Assembly (NCBI GenBank): GCA_002345025.1
Contig: DDUX01000123.1
Location: 3,841-60,367 of the forward strand
DNA length: 56,527 nucleotides
Direction of reading: 5' to 3'
Origin: Candidatus Accumulibacter iunctus
GTDB taxonomy: Bacteria > Pseudomonadota > Gammaproteobacteria > Burkholderiales > Rhodocyclaceae
In this document: positions 10,001-19,940 of the stretch, in pieces
Layout of the letters: each line of letters begins with the position of its first letter
How positions within the stretch are numbered: the stretch's first letter is position 1
Position numbers and translations under genes: made by a program
The notes under the pieces: model-generated
Told to the model about the DNA's origin: nothing
Database searches by the model: none
The model's input: only the letters and a program-made list of their open reading frames with translations

Positions 10001-11468
10001 GATCGAACTGGTCCATCCGGACGACAGGGAGGCGGTCTTGCGGCACCTGAGCGACGATGTCCTCGGCCGGCACAGCCGGTTCGACAAGGAGTACCGCATC
10101 GTCCGGCACGACAACGGCCAGGAGCGCTGGATGCATGGCCTGGGCGAACTGGAGTTCGACGATCACGGTCTGCCGCGGATGATGATCGGAACGATCCAGG
10201 ACATCAGCCAGAGCAGGCAGGCCGAGCGCGCGCTGCACGAGAGTGAGGAACGCCTGCAGCAAGCCATCCGTGTTTCGCAACTGGGCATCTTCGATCACGA
10301 TCACCTCAGCGACCAGATCTACTGGTCACCGGAGCAAAGGCTGATCCACGGCTGGGGCGCCGACCAGCCTGTGACCCTACCGGCGTTTCTCGCCAGCGTC
10401 CATGACGACGACCGCCCGAGGATCGCGGCAGCCATCCAGCGGGCTCATGATCCGGCGGGCGACGGGGTGTACGACGTCACGCACCGGATCATCCGCCACG
10501 GCGAGATCCGCTGGGTCGTCACGCGTTCGCAGACCTTCTTTGCCGGTGAGGGCAGCGCCCGCCGCCCGCTGCGTACGGTCGGTGCCGACCTCGACGTGAC
10601 CGATCGCAAGCGGGCAGAGGCGGAACTCGAGCGCTACCGGGAGCAACTCGAGGAACTGGTGACCGAACGTACCGCCGAACTGCGCCAGGCGATGGATCAT
10701 CTGGTGCAGTCGGAGAAGCTGGCTGCACTGGGCCATTTGGTGGCAGGGGTGGCGCACGAGCTCAACACGCCACTGGGCAACGCCCGCGTCGTTGCCAGCA
10801 GCCTCAGCGCCGACCTGCGCGCCTTGGCCCTCGCCGTTGGCTCCGGCGCCGTACGGCGCTCGCAAGTCGAGGACTTCCTCCGTCGCGGACGTGAAGGGCT
10901 CGATCTGATGGAACGGAACGCGGCACGCGCTGCCGATCTCATTGGCCAGTTCAAGGAGGTCGCGGTCGACCAGACCAGTGTCCGCCGGAGGCCTTTCAAT
11001 CTGCGGCAGACGGTCGAGGAACTGCTGCTCACCCTCCGCCCGCAGTTCAGACACAGCAAGCACCGCGTCGAGCTCGACATTCCTCCGGAGATCGAACTCG
11101 ACAGCTATCCCGGTCCACTCGAACAGGTTCTTGCAAACCTCGTCAGCAATTCGCTGACGCACGCTTTCGCCGGCACCGAAGCGGGCTGCATTCGCATTCA
11201 GGCCGATGCAGCGAGCCAGAACCTGGTCGTCCTGCGCTACCGGGACGACGGTTCCGGCATCCCGAGCGGCGACATCAACCGCATCTTCGAACCGTTCTTC
11301 ACCACCCGCCTCGGCCAAGGCGGCAGCGGCCTGGGACTGTACATCGTGTACAACCTGGTCACCGGCGTTCTGGGAGGCTCCATTCGGGTGCAGAGTGCCG
11401 CCGGTGAGGGCACGGGTTTCACCCTGACCCTGCCGCTGACGGCTCCCATCCGCCCGACCGGGAGCTGA
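7086..11468 (+). CDS. Sensor histidine kinase with HAMP, multiple PAS and two GAF domains (C-terminal part after amber codon)
   Basis: Read-through of TAG 6963 would give one protein of about 1,621 codons from 6603; this piece starts at TTG 7086 (ATG 7110 is another option). Order with approximate residues: rest of periplasmic sensor (1-110), transmembrane helix (115-142), HAMP (143-195), PAS (200-315), GAF (325-490), PAS (500-620), PAS (625-735), GAF (745-905), PAS (915-1040), PAS (1045-1175), coiled coil, HisKA and HATPase. The phospho-acceptor His is in GVAHELNTPLGN (codon CAC 10755). The ATP site is intact: N-box NLVSNSLTHAF, G1 DDGSGIP and G2 GGSGLGLYI. There is no receiver domain and no adjacent response regulator. 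If the amber is real, this piece lacks the first transmembrane anchor. Confidence 0.8.
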   Translation: MAVTLAIPMDSRLLVGEIAIDQLSKFIAHMPAGSGMTTMIVDRRGQVIAHSQIELSGQQFSVGDLSIVRDALQGRFATGSFEWGGETYVGTPVGISQLDWIVVVAQPRSETLQPVLSALWALTAGALVAVLLAIAVALLLSRAFARGIDRYAAHAHAIAEGNYAQPWETFHIREIDALSGDLERMSLAIRQRERDLAASEARYRSLISSLPVVIFQFDERGRFTLCEGKGLERVGRKTGNVVGRSVFDLFRDSSAVCAHARRAITGEAMRFATPIGSLLFEVYLNPLRDRDGDLQVTGVAVDITEREKAASSLRVSHGLLDAISHAQSLYITGADPQAIFDGMLSALLEMTASEYGFIGEVLHEADGTPYLKTQAITNIAWDETTRAFYAATAPAGMEFRNLDTLFGAVMRSAQPVLTNDPANDPRRGGIPPGHPALNAFMGLPLFRGSELVGMIGVANRPMGYDEEMVVHLQPFLHTCASVTQAIRENQQRHLVAEALRESEVRLRTAIESIPFDFFLIDASGRYLLQNSASRRNWGDVVGKRPEDLTTDAALLALWQSNNRRALAGEIVDEESRFGVGKDERFVHNIIAPITDGGRTRGIVGLNIDVTDRKRMEEGLLDSEERFRLFMHHFPGLAYIKDADGRTLFANHGFRSYLDLSPDDMVGKTDRELFPVEFAEQVAATDQRILASGQYEEREEIYAGRHWSTLKFPLHRPGQAPLLGGLTLDISQRKLAEEALRSANRQLRMLSDCNQALFRTSGESELLQTICAIAVEVGGYRMAWVGYAEADDHRTVRPAAHAGCEEGYLRELDVSWADDERGRGPIGTAIRTRRPCLVRSIADDPRLASRHAAALRRDYAAVCALPLTAGDRSLGALAVYSSAAEVFTDVEINLLSELANDLAFGIVALRTRDERERAARALEDSEFFLRKSQEVGDLGSYYFDVRTHTWISSEKLDQIFGIDDSFPKNTSGWIELVHPDDREAVLRHLSDDVLGRHSRFDKEYRIVRHDNGQERWMHGLGELEFDDHGLPRMMIGTIQDISQSRQAERALHESEERLQQAIRVSQLGIFDHDHLSDQIYWSPEQRLIHGWGADQPVTLPAFLASVHDDDRPRIAAAIQRAHDPAGDGVYDVTHRIIRHGEIRWVVTRSQTFFAGEGSARRPLRTVGADLDVTDRKRAEAELERYREQLEELVTERTAELRQAMDHLVQSEKLAALGHLVAGVAHELNTPLGNARVVASSLSADLRALALAVGSGAVRRSQVEDFLRRGREGLDLMERNAARAADLIGQFKEVAVDQTSVRRRPFNLRQTVEELLLTLRPQFRHSKHRVELDIPPEIELDSYPGPLEQVLANLVSNSLTHAFAGTEAGCIRIQADAASQNLVVLRYRDDGSGIPSGDINRIFEPFFTTRLGQGGSGLGLYIVYNLVTGVLGGSIRVQSAAGEGTGFTLTLPLTAPIRPTGS

Positions 11469-11610
11469 GGTCGCAACGGCCGGGCGCCCCACGGGCAGAA
11501 GCGGCCGCACGCAGCCAACGCTCCGGAATGCGCACGGGGTGTGCCGGCAGCCCGCAGCCGCACATCACGATGCACCGACGAACTGCCTGTTTGAGGGGCA
11601 GCAATCGGGG

Positions 11611-11616
11611 TAGAAT
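11611..11616 (+). promoter_or_regulatory. Possible -10 element for dusB-fis
   Basis: TAGAAT lies 38 bp before the dusB start in an otherwise GC-rich spacer. TTGAGG at 11591-11596 is only 14 bp upstream, too close for a standard promoter, so the -35 is unclear. Confidence 0.3.
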
Positions 11617-11653
11617 TCTACTCTTCCCACGCACGCTCCCGACACCGGCCGCC

Positions 11654-12700
11654 ATGCAGTTCCTCGGTTTTTCGCTTCGCAACCAGCTCTTTGTCGCGCC
11701 CATGGCCGGCGTGACCGATCGCCCTTTCCGGCAGCTCTGCAAGCGAATGGGGGCCGGCCTGGCGGTTTCCGAGATGGTGACCTCGAATTCATTGCTCTAT
11801 GGCAGTGTGAAAACGCGTCGCCGCGCCGACCACGAAGGCGAAGTGGCGCCAGTCTCGGTACAGATCGCCGGCGCCAGTCCGCAGATGATGGCCGACGCTG
11901 CGCGCTACAACGTCGACCACGGGGCGCAGATCATCGACATCAACATGGGCTGTCCGGCGAAGAAGATCTGCAACGTGATGGCCGGTTCGGCCCTGCTCCG
12001 CGACGAACCGCTGGTCGCGCAGATTCTCGAGGCGGTGGTCAAAGCCGTGCCGGCGACACCGGTGACACTGAAAATCCGTACCGGCTGGGACCGCGAGAGC
12101 CGTAACGCCCTGCGCATCCTGAAGATAGCCGAGGAGTCAGGAATCCGGGCACTGGCGATGCACGGCCGGACGCGCGCCTGCGGCTACAGCGGCGAGGCCG
12201 AGTACGAGACGATCAGGCAGGTCAAGTCGGTTGCGGGCATCCCGGTGATCGCCAACGGCGACATCGATTCGCCGGAGAAGGCGCGCTTCGTTCTCGCCAG
12301 CACCGGCGCCGACGCGGTGATGATCGGTCGCGCAGCGCAGGGGCGACCCTGGCTGTTTCGCGAGATCGAGCACTTCCTGAACACCGGCACACACCTGCTG
12401 CCACCGCCGGTCAGCGAGATTCACGAGGTCTTGCTCGGCCACCTGGACGATGTCCATCTGTTCTATGGCCGGCAGACCGGCGTCGGCATCGCCCGCAAAC
12501 ACATCTCCTGGTATACCCGTGGCCTGCCTGGCTCGGCGTCGTTTCGTCACCGCATGAACCAGCTGTCGACCGTCGAGCTGCAGCGACAGGCGGTGAACGA
12601 CTTCTTTCTGGTGCTCGCCGAGGACAATGAACGCCTGCCTGCCGCTTCGCAGCCCGTGGTGACGACCGGCGCCCCCCCGCTCGAGGAGCTTGCCGCATGA
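11654..12700 (+). CDS. dusB: tRNA-dihydrouridine synthase B
   Basis: 348 aa FMN-dependent enzyme reducing specific uridines in tRNA D-loops to dihydrouridine. Seen: N-terminal FMN-binding APMAGVTDRPFR (15-26), catalytic Cys100 in INMGCPAKK, KIRTGW, HGRTR, IANGDI and IGRAAQGRPW phosphate-binding motifs, then the C-terminal helical tRNA-binding domain. Start ATG 11654 gives the canonical Dus N-terminus. It overlaps fis by 4 bases (ATGA), the dusB-fis arrangement known from enterobacteria and other proteobacteria, where fis is expressed from the dusB promoter. Confidence 0.95.
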   Translation: MQFLGFSLRNQLFVAPMAGVTDRPFRQLCKRMGAGLAVSEMVTSNSLLYGSVKTRRRADHEGEVAPVSVQIAGASPQMMADAARYNVDHGAQIIDINMGCPAKKICNVMAGSALLRDEPLVAQILEAVVKAVPATPVTLKIRTGWDRESRNALRILKIAEESGIRALAMHGRTRACGYSGEAEYETIRQVKSVAGIPVIANGDIDSPEKARFVLASTGADAVMIGRAAQGRPWLFREIEHFLNTGTHLLPPPVSEIHEVLLGHLDDVHLFYGRQTGVGIARKHISWYTRGLPGSASFRHRMNQLSTVELQRQAVNDFFLVLAEDNERLPAASQPVVTTGAPPLEELAA

Positions 12701-12948
12701 AGCACGTGCATGATGACGATGACGCCATCGCAACCTGCGTCCGCAAGGCACTGGAAAACTACTTCCATACCCTCGGCGGCGAGCAGCCGGTACCGGTCTA
12801 CGAGATGGTGATCCGCAGTGTCGAGCGGCCGATGCTCGAAGTCGTTCTGCTGCAGGCCGGCGGCAACCAGACTCTGGCGGCCGGGATTCTCGGCATCAAT
12901 CGCAACACCTTGCGCAAGAAGCTGCTCGAGCACCGACTGATCACCTGA
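12697..12948 (+). CDS. fis: Fis-family nucleoid-associated DNA-binding protein
   Basis: 83 aa, a little shorter than enterobacterial Fis (98 aa), as usual in betaproteobacteria. The C-terminal helix-turn-helix GGNQTLAAGILGINRNTLRKKL is unmistakable, and the preceding helices correspond to the dimer core. Fis bends DNA and adjusts transcription of stable RNA and growth-phase genes. Its ATG overlaps the dusB stop (ATGA), implying translational coupling. The acidic N-terminal stretch (HDDDDA) is not a conserved part of the family. Confidence 0.93.
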   Translation: MKHVHDDDDAIATCVRKALENYFHTLGGEQPVPVYEMVIRSVERPMLEVVLLQAGGNQTLAAGILGINRNTLRKKLLEHRLIT

Positions 12949-13009
12949 ACTGCTGCCCCGCGAAACGCCCGGTCGGCTTCCTTCCACCCTGTTCACCGTC
13001 CATTCCGCC

Positions 13010-14575
13010 ATGAAAATCCGTCAAGCCCTGCTCAGTCTCTCGAACAAGAACGGTGCCCTCGAATTCGCCCGAGGGCTCGTTGCCCACGGCGTCGGGCTCC
13101 TGTCGACCGGTGGCACCGCCAGCATGCTGCGCGACGCCGGCCTGCCGGTCACCGAAGTGGGCGACTATACGGGCTTCCCCGAGATGCTCGACGGCCGCGT
13201 CAAGACGCTGCACCCGAAGGTGCATGCCGGCATCCTCGCGCGTCGCGATCTTCCCGAGCACATGGCGACACTCGACCGGCACGGCATCCCGACGATCGAT
13301 CTGGTGTGCGTCAATCTCTACCCATTCCGCGAAACCATCGCCAGGGAGGGCGTGACGCTCGACGAAGCAATCGAGAACATCGATATCGGCGGCCCGGCGA
13401 TGGTTCGCTCATCGGCCAAGAACTACGGTGGTGTGGCGGTGGTCACCGACCCCGCCGACTACCCGGCACTGCTCGCCGAAATGGCTGCCAGCGACGGCGC
13501 GCTCAGCCTGCAGACCCGCTTCGCGCTCGCCAGCAAGGCTTTCGTCCATACCGCCCGCTACGACGCGGCGATCGCCAACTGGCTGACTTCGCTCGACGCG
13601 AGCAACCAGCCGCAGGCTTTCCCGACGCACCTGCAGCTCGCCTTCGACCGCGTCGAGACGCTTCGCTACGGCGAGAACCCGCATCAGCAGGCAGCGTTCT
13701 ACCGTGACCCAACACCGCTCGCCGGGGCGATCGCCAACTACCGCCAGCTGCAGGGCAAGGCGCTGTCCTACAACAACATCGCCGACGCCGACGCCGCCTG
13801 GGAGTGCGTCAAGACCTTCGAGGCGCCCGCCTGCGTGATCATCAAGCACGCCAATCCGTGCGGCGTCGCCATTGACGCAAGTCTCGTCGCAGCGTACGAG
13901 AAGGCCTTCCAGACCGACTCGACGTCGGCCTTTGGCGGCATCATCGCCTTCAACGGTACGGTCGATGCCGACGTCGTGGCAGCGATGAACGCGCGCAAGC
14001 ATTTCGTCGAGGTGCTCCTCGCGCCGGCATTCACCGATGCTGCACGAGCGCTGCTGGCGAGCAAGCAGAACCTGCGTGTGCTCGAACTGCCACTGGCACG
14101 CGTCTATCACGCCCATGAGATGAAACGCGTCGGCGGCGGGCTGTTGCTGCAGACGGCCGACCGCTTCAACGTTCAGGCCTCGGACCTCAGGGTGGTGACC
14201 CGGATTGCGCCAACCGCGGAACAGATCGAGGATCTTCTCTTCGCCTACCGCGTCGCCAAATTCGTCAAGTCCAACGCCATCGTCTTCTGCGGCCGCGGCA
14301 TGACCCTCGGCGTCGGCGCCGGCCAGATGAGCCGCGTCGACTCGACGCGCATCGCCGCCAGCAAGGCGCGAAGTGCCGGGCTCGATCTGGCGGGCTCGTG
14401 CGTCGCTTCGGATGCCTTTTTTCCCTTCCGTGATGGCATCGATGTGCTCGCGGAAGCCGACGCCAAGGCGGTCATCCAGCCCGGGGGCTCGCTGCGTGAC
14501 GAGGAGGTGATTGCGGCGGCCAACGAACATGCTCTGGCGATGGTGTTCACCGGTGCCCGCCATTTCCGGCACTGA
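13010..14575 (+). CDS. purH: Bifunctional AICAR transformylase / IMP cyclohydrolase
   Basis: 521 aa, standard length. It catalyses the last two steps of de novo purine synthesis (AICAR to FAICAR to IMP). The N-terminal MGS-like cyclohydrolase domain (1-200) shows LLSTGGTASML and MLDGRVKTLHPKVHAGIL. The C-terminal transformylase domain shows KALSYNN, IIKHANPCGVA, FVKSNAIVFC and QPGGSLRDEEV. It starts 61 bp after fis and is followed 54 bp later by purD, so purH-purD are probably co-transcribed. Confidence 0.96.
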   Translation: MKIRQALLSLSNKNGALEFARGLVAHGVGLLSTGGTASMLRDAGLPVTEVGDYTGFPEMLDGRVKTLHPKVHAGILARRDLPEHMATLDRHGIPTIDLVCVNLYPFRETIAREGVTLDEAIENIDIGGPAMVRSSAKNYGGVAVVTDPADYPALLAEMAASDGALSLQTRFALASKAFVHTARYDAAIANWLTSLDASNQPQAFPTHLQLAFDRVETLRYGENPHQQAAFYRDPTPLAGAIANYRQLQGKALSYNNIADADAAWECVKTFEAPACVIIKHANPCGVAIDASLVAAYEKAFQTDSTSAFGGIIAFNGTVDADVVAAMNARKHFVEVLLAPAFTDAARALLASKQNLRVLELPLARVYHAHEMKRVGGGLLLQTADRFNVQASDLRVVTRIAPTAEQIEDLLFAYRVAKFVKSNAIVFCGRGMTLGVGAGQMSRVDSTRIAASKARSAGLDLAGSCVASDAFFPFRDGIDVLAEADAKAVIQPGGSLRDEEVIAAANEHALAMVFTGARHFRH

Positions 14576-14635
14576 GCAGGCAGCGGCAGCGGCGAGCGGG
14601 ATTCGTCGGAAGGGTCGGCAGGTGAGAGGATGCAG

Positions 14636-15912
<1,277 letters not shown>

Positions 15913-15916
<4 letters not shown>

Positions 15917-16884
15917 ACGGCAACAGCCCGGCCGGGGATGACGCTGGTCACGGCAGCAAGCCGGCAATGATCGGCGCCGAAGGTCTCAGGGACTATTTCA
16001 CCGCACTGCAGACACGCCTGGTGACGGCTGTCGAAGCGATCGAGGGCAGTGGCGGCAAGCGCTTGCGCGTCGATCGCTGGGAGAAGGAGGCCGGCGCGCC
16101 GCTGCGCGGCAACGGTTGCACCTGCATCATCGAAGGTGGCCGTATCTTCGAACGTGGCGGCATCGCCTTCTCTGAGGTCAGCGGTGCCGCTCTGCCGGCT
16201 TCGGCAACCGCCAAACGACCCGAACTCGCCGGGCGCGCATTCGCGGCGATGGGCGTTTCGCTGGTGCTGCACCCGGAGAACCCGTTCTGCCCGACGGCGC
16301 ACATGAACGTGCGGGCACTCCTCGCCACCCGCGGCGACGCCGCGCCGGTCTGGTGGTTTGGCGGCGGCATGGACCTGACCCCCTACTACCCGTTCGCCGA
16401 AGACGTGCGTCACTTCCACGCCACCTGCCGCGCCGCGCTGCAGCCCTTTGGCGACGACTGTCACGCGCGCTACAAGAAGTGGTGTGACGAGTACTTCTTC
16501 CTCAAGCACCGCAACGAGCCGCGTGGCGTCGGCGGCGTCTTCTTCGACGATCTCAGCGAAGGCGGCTTCGAGCGCTGTTTCGCTCTCACCCGCGCCGTTG
16601 GCGATGCCTTTCGCTTCGCCTACCTGCCGCTGATCGAGAAGCGACAGGCAACGCCCTACGGCGAACGCGAGCGGGACTTTCAGGCCTACCGGCGCGGACG
16701 CTACGTCGAATTCAATCTGGTCTGGGATCGTGGCACCCTCTTCGGCCTGCAATCCGGCGGACGCACCGAATCGATCCTGATGTCGCTGCCACCGATCGTC
16801 AAGTGGCGTTACGACTGGCAACCCGAGCCGGGAAGCGCGGAAGCGGTCCTTTATGACATGCTGCCGCCGCGCGACTGGGTATAG
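15913..16884 (+). CDS. hemF: Oxygen-dependent coproporphyrinogen III oxidase
   Basis: 323 aa. It converts coproporphyrinogen III to protoporphyrinogen IX using O2, in the cytosol. Conserved blocks: NPFCPTAHMNVR, WWFGGGMDLTPYY, CDEYFFLKHRNEPRGVGGVFFDD, YVEFNLVWDRGTLFGLQSGGRTESILMSLPP. The first 20 residues (Gly/Asp-rich) are a non-conserved extension. The start overlaps purD (ATGA). It ends convergently with hemY on the other strand, placing heme genes of both strands side by side. Confidence 0.96.
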
Positions 16885-16927
16885 GCGACCGGCAGCAGGC
16901 TGACAGCGGTTCGGCAAAGCGGGCCCA

Positions 16928-18097
16928 TCAGGCCGACTGCGCGGCCGCCGCCCGGTAATGCGGCAGCGCCTCGTCGTGGCGATCGATCTGCTCGAGGAGG
17001 CGCGCCAGTTCGAGCCGCGTTGCGCGCTGGTCAGCCAGCGAGAGCGAGGCTTCGAAATAACTCTGCGCCTTGCCCCACAGGCGTTGCGCGAAACAGAGAC
17101 GACCCAGGGCCAGCAGGAGTTGCGGATCGTCGGGATGTTCCGGCAGCCAGTTCTCGCCGTGCGCGATGCCGCGGATCGCATCGTTGCCGCCGAGGCGCCC
17201 GTACAGATCGAGCAGGGTCGAATCCCATTGCCGTGCGAGCTGTTCTTCGATCAACTGCTGCGCCTCGCTGGCCGCGCCGCTTTCGACCAGCGCCTCGGCT
17301 GACGAACGTGCGAGGCATGGGTCGTTTTCGCTGTCGGGCAGCTGCCGCAGGTAATCGAGGAGCATGCCCAGGTCGGCCCCGTGCCGCCGGATGTTCTCCC
17401 GGTGCGCAGCGAGCTTGAACTCCTGCGCCACTGCCGGTGCGAGCGCGGCGTGCTTTTCGAGCAGCCGGGCGAGACGCAGCACCTCCTGCCAGTTGCCGCA
17501 GCCCTGCTGCGCGCGCAGTTCGAGACGCCGGGCGGCGATGTGACGTCCGGCATGCCCCTGCAGGCGCTGCAGCGTCTCCGCCGCCTGCGTGAAGGCGCGG
17601 CGATCGAGCTGCATCTCGGCTTCCAGCATCAGGCTTGCCGCCAGCAGTTGCGGATCGTCCCGCCGAGCGCGCTCGAGCCATGTCTGCGCCTTTTGCGGCT
17701 CGCCGAGTCGCTGCGCGGCAGCCGCCGCCAGCAGCGCCGCCAGCGCCGGCGAATGACCGGCGGCGTGCGCTTCGGCAGCCATTCGCAAGGCCTGCGCGAA
17801 GCGCCCCTCGAAGAGCAGGCGCAGGGCATCGGCGAAGCCGCGGGCAGCTTTCTGCTGCCGGCGCCGCTGCCGGAACACGCGCACCCGCGCTGGCAGCGAG
17901 ACGCTGAAGACGAGCGCCCGCAGCAAGGCGTAGAGCAGCGCAAAGGCGAGTATGACGAGCAGCAGCGCCAGATTGAGCGAGAGTTCGACGCGATACGGCG
18001 GCAGAACCAGCAGCAGGTAGCCCTCGTTGAAGCGAGCCACCAAGGAAACGCCAACCGCCAGCGCGCAGAATGCCAGCAGCCAGAGGAGGCGTCTCAC
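16928..18097 (-). CDS. hemY: HemY-type membrane TPR protein of the heme cluster
   Basis: 389 aa from GTG 18097. Two N-terminal transmembrane helices (about 3-22 and 38-60) are followed by Ala/Leu/Arg-rich tetratricopeptide-like helical repeats to the C-terminus (for example ALAALLAAAAAQRLGEPQKAQTW, ARLLEQIDRHDEALPHYRAA). This is the HemY_N family found after hemX in proteobacteria; it is a scaffold or regulator, not the protoporphyrinogen oxidase of the same name in Bacillus. GTG overlaps the hemX stop in GTGA, indicating coupling. Confidence 0.88.
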   Translation of the reverse strand: MRRLLWLLAFCALAVGVSLVARFNEGYLLLVLPPYRVELSLNLALLLVILAFALLYALLRALVFSVSLPARVRVFRQRRRQQKAARGFADALRLLFEGRFAQALRMAAEAHAAGHSPALAALLAAAAAQRLGEPQKAQTWLERARRDDPQLLAASLMLEAEMQLDRRAFTQAAETLQRLQGHAGRHIAARRLELRAQQGCGNWQEVLRLARLLEKHAALAPAVAQEFKLAAHRENIRRHGADLGMLLDYLRQLPDSENDPCLARSSAEALVESGAASEAQQLIEEQLARQWDSTLLDLYGRLGGNDAIRGIAHGENWLPEHPDDPQLLLALGRLCFAQRLWGKAQSYFEASLSLADQRATRLELARLLEQIDRHDEALPHYRAAAAQSA

Positions 18098-19167
18098 CTC
18101 GGTTGTTCCTTGCCCAGCTTGAAAGTCTTGATTGCCGCCAGGCTCTCGTTGAGCGTAGGCACCTCGATGCTGATGTCGGTCGACGCCAGCTGCTTCAAGG
18201 CACCTTGCACGGTATGCAGCGATGGCTCGCGCGAGTCGAAATAGCGATCGAGCCAGGCCTGCGCATGTTTCAGCTCGTTGCGGAAGGTCCACTGCTCGCG
18301 CGCAAGCAGCGCCAGCCGGGCGTTGAGCAGACGCAACTTGAGGTTCTCGCGCAGGAAGAAGGCCTGCCCCGGCGCGAGCAGGGCCGGCTCGTCGCGATCG
18401 AAGCGCTGGATTCGGATCAGGCCCTTGACTTCGTCCCAAAAGTCGCTGCCGAGCCGGCGCCAAAACTCGAGGCCGAGGGGAGAGTTCGCGACCGCATCGG
18501 CGGCGGGCACCGCCGATGCGGTCGCCTCGTTCAGCCGCGGTCTTGCCTCGACTGCCAGCGGCAAGCCATCGACGGCATTGATGACGCTTTCCAGGCGCAG
18601 GTTCATGCCCACCATGTCCACCTGTGGCACGGCTCGCAGGCGATCGAGATCACGCACCAGAACCTTGCGCAGGCTGATGAACTGCGGCCGGCTGCTGCCC
18701 GCCAGCCGCGCATCGGCTGTCTGCAGCGCGAGCACTGCGCCCTGCACGTTGCCGGCCAATTGCAACTGCTGAGCAGCCAGCGTCACCCCCTGTTCGATCT
18801 CGGCCAGAACCCACTCGTCACGGCCGCGAGCGAGTCCCTGGTAAAGCTCCTCGAGCATGGCCTGCTGGCTCTGGGACTCGCCGATCTTCGCCTCGAGGGC
18901 ACCCAAGCGAACCAGGAGTGCAGACAGTTGCTCCTGCGACTGTCTTGCCAGAGCGCGGCTTTCGACCATCACCGCCTCGCCTTCGACCAGGCGGCGAGCC
19001 AGTTCCTGTTGCGTTTCGGCCAGTTTCAGGCGTGTTTCCAGCCACTGCCAGGCGGCAAGTCCGAAAGCCAGCGCGACCAGCAGCACCCACGGGTTGCGCC
19101 AAGACGACGCGGCGTGGCCAGGCGAAGCCGGCTGCTGTGGCGTCGCGGAGTCGAGCGCCTCGTTCAC
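18094..19167 (-). CDS. hemX: HemX-family membrane protein
   Basis: 357 aa from GTG 19167. A single transmembrane helix near residues 27-45 (WVLLVALAFGLAAWQWL) is followed by a long coiled-coil (ETQQELARRLVEGEAVMVESRALARQ region) and a periplasmic alpha-helical domain. The family was formerly mis-annotated as uroporphyrinogen III methyltransferase; the visible sequence has no SAM-methyltransferase motifs, so a catalytic role is unlikely. It lies between hemD and hemY with 4-base GTGA overlaps at both ends. A longer frame upstream is Arg-rich and lies inside hemD, so it was not used. Confidence 0.88.
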   Translation of the reverse strand: MNEALDSATPQQPASPGHAASSWRNPWVLLVALAFGLAAWQWLETRLKLAETQQELARRLVEGEAVMVESRALARQSQEQLSALLVRLGALEAKIGESQSQQAMLEELYQGLARGRDEWVLAEIEQGVTLAAQQLQLAGNVQGAVLALQTADARLAGSSRPQFISLRKVLVRDLDRLRAVPQVDMVGMNLRLESVINAVDGLPLAVEARPRLNEATASAVPAADAVANSPLGLEFWRRLGSDFWDEVKGLIRIQRFDRDEPALLAPGQAFFLRENLKLRLLNARLALLAREQWTFRNELKHAQAWLDRYFDSREPSLHTVQGALKQLASTDISIEVPTLNESLAAIKTFKLGKEQPR

Positions 19168-19940
19168 TGTCGCCGCCAATCGTGGGCGCCGATCGCCACC
19201 ATTATCCCGGCATCGGCGGGACCACTCTGGATCACCTGCTGCAACCCGAGTGCGCGCGCTAGCTCGGCGATGCGCTGATGCGGCACGAACACCGGGGTCA
19301 TTCGCAGGCAGGCGATGGCATGCTCGTCGAGCAACCCGACGAGATTGCGCAGGCCTTCGCTCGAGGAGACGATGATCGCGTCGAGTCGAGCGTCGCGCCA
19401 CAGCGCCTGCAGAGGTGCCACGTCGGGTGGCGCGCTGCGCCGATAGCAGGCGACCGCGTCGACCTGTGCGCCACGGGCGCGCAGGGTGTCGGCGAGCAGG
19501 TCACGCCCGCCATTGCCACGCAGGATCAGCACCCGCCGCTGGCGGACCGCAGCGGCCTGCAATTCCGGAATGGCGAGCAGCGACTCGGAGTCGAAGCGCT
19601 CAACGGGCAGCAGCACCTCGCCGACCCCATGCGCGGCGAGCGCCGTGACCGTGCCCGGGCCAATGGCAACCGGCCGCAGCGCCGCCGGCCACTGGCGCCG
19701 CGCAAGCACCGCCGGCAGGCTGTAGTCGACGGCATTCGGACTGATGAAGATCGCCAGCGAGTAGCTGTCAAGGCGGTCGATGGCCACCAGCAATGGCGCC
19801 GGATCGGCAGCGGCAGAAATCTCGAGCAGGGGAAGGACCAGCGCCTCGCCGCCCTGCGCACGAATCCAGGCAGCCAACTGCGACGCCTGCGCCCGCGGGC
19901 GCGTGACGACGATCGTCCGGCCATTCAGCGCAGGCACCAT
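19164..19940 (-). CDS. hemD: Uroporphyrinogen-III synthase
   Basis: 258 aa. It cyclises hydroxymethylbilane with D-ring inversion to uroporphyrinogen III. HemD sequences are poorly conserved, but TIVVTRPRAQASQLAAWIRAQGGEAL at the N-terminus (written here only as family signature), SPNAVDYSL, AIGPGTVTAL, VLILRGNGGRDLLADTL and the hinge CYRR are characteristic, and position after hemC is decisive. Start ATG 19940 overlaps the hemC stop (ATGA). C-terminal ATGA/GTGA overlap with hemX. Confidence 0.93.
   Translation of the reverse strand: MVPALNGRTIVVTRPRAQASQLAAWIRAQGGEALVLPLLEISAAADPAPLLVAIDRLDSYSLAIFISPNAVDYSLPAVLARRQWPAALRPVAIGPGTVTALAAHGVGEVLLPVERFDSESLLAIPELQAAAVRQRRVLILRGNGGRDLLADTLRARGAQVDAVACYRRSAPPDVAPLQALWRDARLDAIIVSSSEGLRNLVGLLDEHAIACLRMTPVFVPHQRIAELARALGLQQVIQSGPADAGIMVAIGAHDWRRQ

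Noticed and set aside
7698..10304. 868-codon open frame antisense to the PAS/GAF kinase
   Set aside because: Mirror of a GC-rich gene; the translation is Asp/Arg/Gln-rich without any domain, while the plus strand has clear PAS and GAF motifs.
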